A DNA stretch of 64,000 nt from assembly GCF_003054045.1 (NCBI RefSeq), contig NZ_QBKH01000003.1, forward strand, positions 310,001 to 374,000, given 5' to 3'. The DNA comes from Sphingobacterium faecium (GTDB lineage: Bacteria; Bacteroidota; Bacteroidia; Sphingobacteriales; Sphingobacteriaceae). Of the stretch, positions 62,701 through 64,000 are shown piece by piece. A program made the position numbers and the translations under genes. Under the pieces are notes generated by a model, which saw only the letters and a program-made list of their open reading frames with translations, did not search any database and was not told the DNA's origin. Position 1 is the stretch's first letter, and the number at the start of each line of letters is the position of its first letter.

Positions 62701-63801
62701 CAATTAGTTAACTGGGCAGTACTGACAGTCTCCGATACAGGATGTGGAATTTCAGCAAAAAATATAAATTCAATCTTTGATAAATTTTATCAGGTTTCAC
62801 GACCCGGAGTTCAAGGTACTGGTATTGGTTTGGCCATGGTCAAAGAATTGATTGCGATTCATCAGGGCAAAATTAATGTAGACAGCACCGAAGGCGTAGG
62901 CACGACTTTTACAGTACGATTTTTAGCAAACCAAGTTGTTCTCGAAAAAGAAGAAGAGCCGCCTGCTTCCAAAGATAAGGAAAATGTTGAAGTTGATAGC
63001 ACACGTCCGCTACTTCTATTGGTTGAAGATGACCCTGATCTACGGGATTATCTGGGTGATCTCCTAAAGACACATTATGAATTCTTACTAGCAGAAAACG
63101 GTGTGGGGGGATTTGAAATTGCAAAAGAGCAGGTTCCAGATTTGATCATAAGCGATATTATGATGCCCGATATGGATGGCTTCCAATTATCTGAAAAATT
63201 AAAAGAAGATCGGGTTACGAGCCACATCCCCTTAATTCTGTTGACCGCTAAAGACACCGAATTAGATCGTCAGCGTGGCTATGACTTAGGAATAGATTCA
63301 TACCTGACCAAACCCATCGGGCGAACATTACTGTTTAAACGTATAGACAATTTATTACGTAAGCAGAAGAGTATGTATGCAACTATTTTACAAAAGATAA
63401 AAGCCGATACGATCGAAAGCCAGCCTGAAGAACAAGAAAGACCCAAAGAAAATCTTTGGAGAGAAAATGTTTTTGTGCAAGACTTTGCAAAGATCGTGGA
63501 GCAGCATATGCAAGATGAGGTACTGGATGCCGCTACATTAGCAGAAAGAATGAATATGAGTCAATCCACATTGTATCGAAAACTCAAAGGTATTACAGGT
63601 AAAAATATTAATCAGCTTGTGCGTAAGATACGGATTCATAAGGCCGCCGAATTGCTCCTTTCAGGACGTTACAATGTAACTGAAGTCTCTTTTATGGTAG
63701 GTATTAATAGCGCCATTTATTTCCGGCAATGCTTTAAAGAAGAATTTGGAAAGCTCCCTTCCGAATACCAAAAATCAACGATCAATAACAAAAAAGCTTA
63801 A
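59779..63801 (+). CDS. Hybrid two-component system sensor/regulator (HTCS) with AraC output
   Basis: The 1340-residue protein holds a complete signalling pathway. A signal peptide (1-19) precedes a periplasmic two-bladed-propeller sensor (about 25-690; many repeats such as DGYLWVATELGLNRF and GNIWIGTRKGLSIY). A Y_Y_Y domain (about 695-770) and one membrane helix (about 778-800) follow. The HisKA domain has His838 (YTHITHELRTPL), and HATPase motifs are NLLSNAYKYS, DTGCGIS and GTGIGLAM. The receiver has Asp1126 (LIISDIMMPDMDG), and an AraC helix-turn-helix pair (about 1240-1335) ends the protein. HTCS proteins bind an oligosaccharide in the periplasm and switch on a nearby polysaccharide utilisation locus, here probably to the right of the window. 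Confidence 0.96.
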   Translation: MKNLLIVIFSFWQFSLALGQPNHVRFFSLQDGLTNQQVLDVVHDDDGYLWVATELGLNRFAGKTFKSYYASGNQDGRSINSNEINTLLYDDQKIYIGTRSNGLNVLDLNTNKFSYYLHDPANPKSIATNDITDIIKSKDGNLWIATYHQGLQHFDHIKKEFRRYNRKNFSKLPENSIWSLVEDKKHTLYIGHVNKGVSILDPKTGVLKHLTSQNTANQLPDNEVKVLYCDRYGNIWIGTRKGLSIYHPLTGHIQHIPLAKLAKNGREPFIYTIKEIGDEIWIGGESSQLFILQPTYRIDKQLAHIKNQQLFDVGKGNNVMIQHISSDRFGNIWLGLYGGGLGFVSHLAPFFYVFPDPSTSNPIATVSSIVERDKDTMLLSTEGTGLVQMDKKGKLLSHLGQKNGDPDDYIFTSFKDHNQNIWIGIRKGGVAVQRPNTNTWHQIDLGEKATDVRAILEDHHGHLWIAAQQGIFIYNPHHSTVEKLLINKPMMGDYAPRALVEDDRGNMWVGTYGQGLYIFDSTRKLLQNITNHNGLLSNSVNDLLRDKHNNIWVATNGGIVFQHAQKEIGKLDILTPPGADAWLFINAIAEDQHGNIWCSTKSGLMRYLPLEKQFLQYDHAFGLPLGGFINGSVGQDHNGHLFFGMQEGISYFDPKDIPLSLPTSPVRISRFIVFRSGESNTTVDKYPSQLQEINLSHEENSFRVELAVMDFALHGLVEFSYQLQGLNNDWIFLGNETNLDFRNIPYGEHELIIRTRMRNGQWSSDYQRLLVKIAPPIYLSLPAQILYFGIFASILYVVIFFYNKKLKAESELKLKERQHEQDQKLHTERINFYTHITHELRTPLTLILGPLDDLADEKQLSAKNKGLVLAVQKSANRLFTLVNQLLEFRKIESQHKPLVLGEGYLAEMLHELVNKYKLLNSKKDLQVISRLPDPDIRTLFDAEIVQLIVENLLSNAYKYSENGNIEVSLHYEKNQLVNWAVLTVSDTGCGISAKNINSIFDKFYQVSRPGVQGTGIGLAMVKELIAIHQGKINVDSTEGVGTTFTVRFLANQVVLEKEEEPPASKDKENVEVDSTRPLLLLVEDDPDLRDYLGDLLKTHYEFLLAENGVGGFEIAKEQVPDLIISDIMMPDMDGFQLSEKLKEDRVTSHIPLILLTAKDTELDRQRGYDLGIDSYLTKPIGRTLLFKRIDNLLRKQKSMYATILQKIKADTIESQPEEQERPKENLWRENVFVQDFAKIVEQHMQDEVLDAATLAERMNMSQSTLYRKLKGITGKNINQLVRKIRIHKAAELLLSGRYNVTEVSFMVGINSAIYFRQCFKEEFGKLPSEYQKSTINNKKA

Positions 63802-64000
63802 AATTCTAAAATCTGTTTCAGATGTTCTAAAAACGTAGATTTTGACTGAAAAATATATGTTAATTGACGGATTTATATATGGTCGGACTGCTCAAAATGG
63901 TCTAAGTTTGACCCTATAATTCAATTATAAATCTAGTTAAGAGCCACAGCGATGCAATTTATATAACCCATATAAATTACGATTTACCATCCTGATGTAT
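63802..64000. other. Right-hand end, no gene seen
   Basis: The last 199 bases are AT-rich and hold no frame I can support. This is the likely promoter region of the next gene. Confidence 0.5.

Overview
The window looks like chromosome of an AT-rich Bacteroidota member, probably family Sphingobacteriaceae (Sphingobacterium-like). The support is a one-protein hybrid two-component regulator (propeller, kinase, receiver, AraC domain), a FecI/FecR pair beside a TonB-dependent receptor with an STN domain, a GH92 lipoprotein, many Ala/Gln-type signal peptides, weak Shine-Dalgarno sequences and several matches to the Bacteroidota -7 box TAnnTTTG. The genus is an inference. There is no rRNA operon, intact insertion sequence, prophage or CRISPR array.

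Layout. 1-2937: aromatic amino acid breakdown (end of homogentisate dioxygenase, HPPD, an amino acid dehydrogenase). 3017-8135: an ECF sigma factor with an overlapping membrane protein, a DUF202 protein, an NYN/LOTUS-type protein and a lipoate ligase. 8411-16784: FemAB-like protein, secreted glycosidase-like protein, COG4389 membrane protein, PLP-dependent sulfur amino acid lyase, DUF763 protein. 17034-19003: receiver-first hybrid kinase and stand-alone receiver. 19183-31258: phospholipase C, predicted envelope protein, tRNA-Ala, serine hydrolase with AraC regulator, glycosyltransferase, esterase, AlkD-like protein, HxlR regulator. 31667-38337: TspO-related protein and an iron-uptake type block (ECF sigma, FecR, TonB receptor, PepSY protein, DoxX fragment). 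38567-42246: Cys-motif membrane protein, tRNA-Leu, GH92 alpha-mannosidase. 42440-48478: small unknowns, two GNAT acetyltransferases facing a LysR regulator, an EamA exporter facing an Lrp regulator, and decayed DNA. 48480-54620: an AraC regulator followed by a redox run on one strand (NAD-binding reductase, two NTF2-like proteins, two Old Yellow Enzyme flavoproteins around an ABM-type monooxygenase and an SDR). 55110-58625: sugar acetyltransferase, lipoprotein, and a TetX-family flavin monooxygenase facing an AraC regulator. 59200-63801: a small secreted protein and a very large hybrid sensor/regulator, which usually marks the edge of a polysaccharide utilisation locus that would lie beyond the right end.

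The least explained signals are a hairpin-plus-tail repeat family with three copies (4946-5040, 11208-11283, 11399-11475; the last two lie in a tandem duplication of about 191 bp) and the 48-54.6 kb redox run. Several short open stretches (25721-25912, 32539-32802, 43093-43341, 47744-47854) look like gene fragments, and two of them read through strong inverted repeats. I did not identify a clearly new defence or mobile system.
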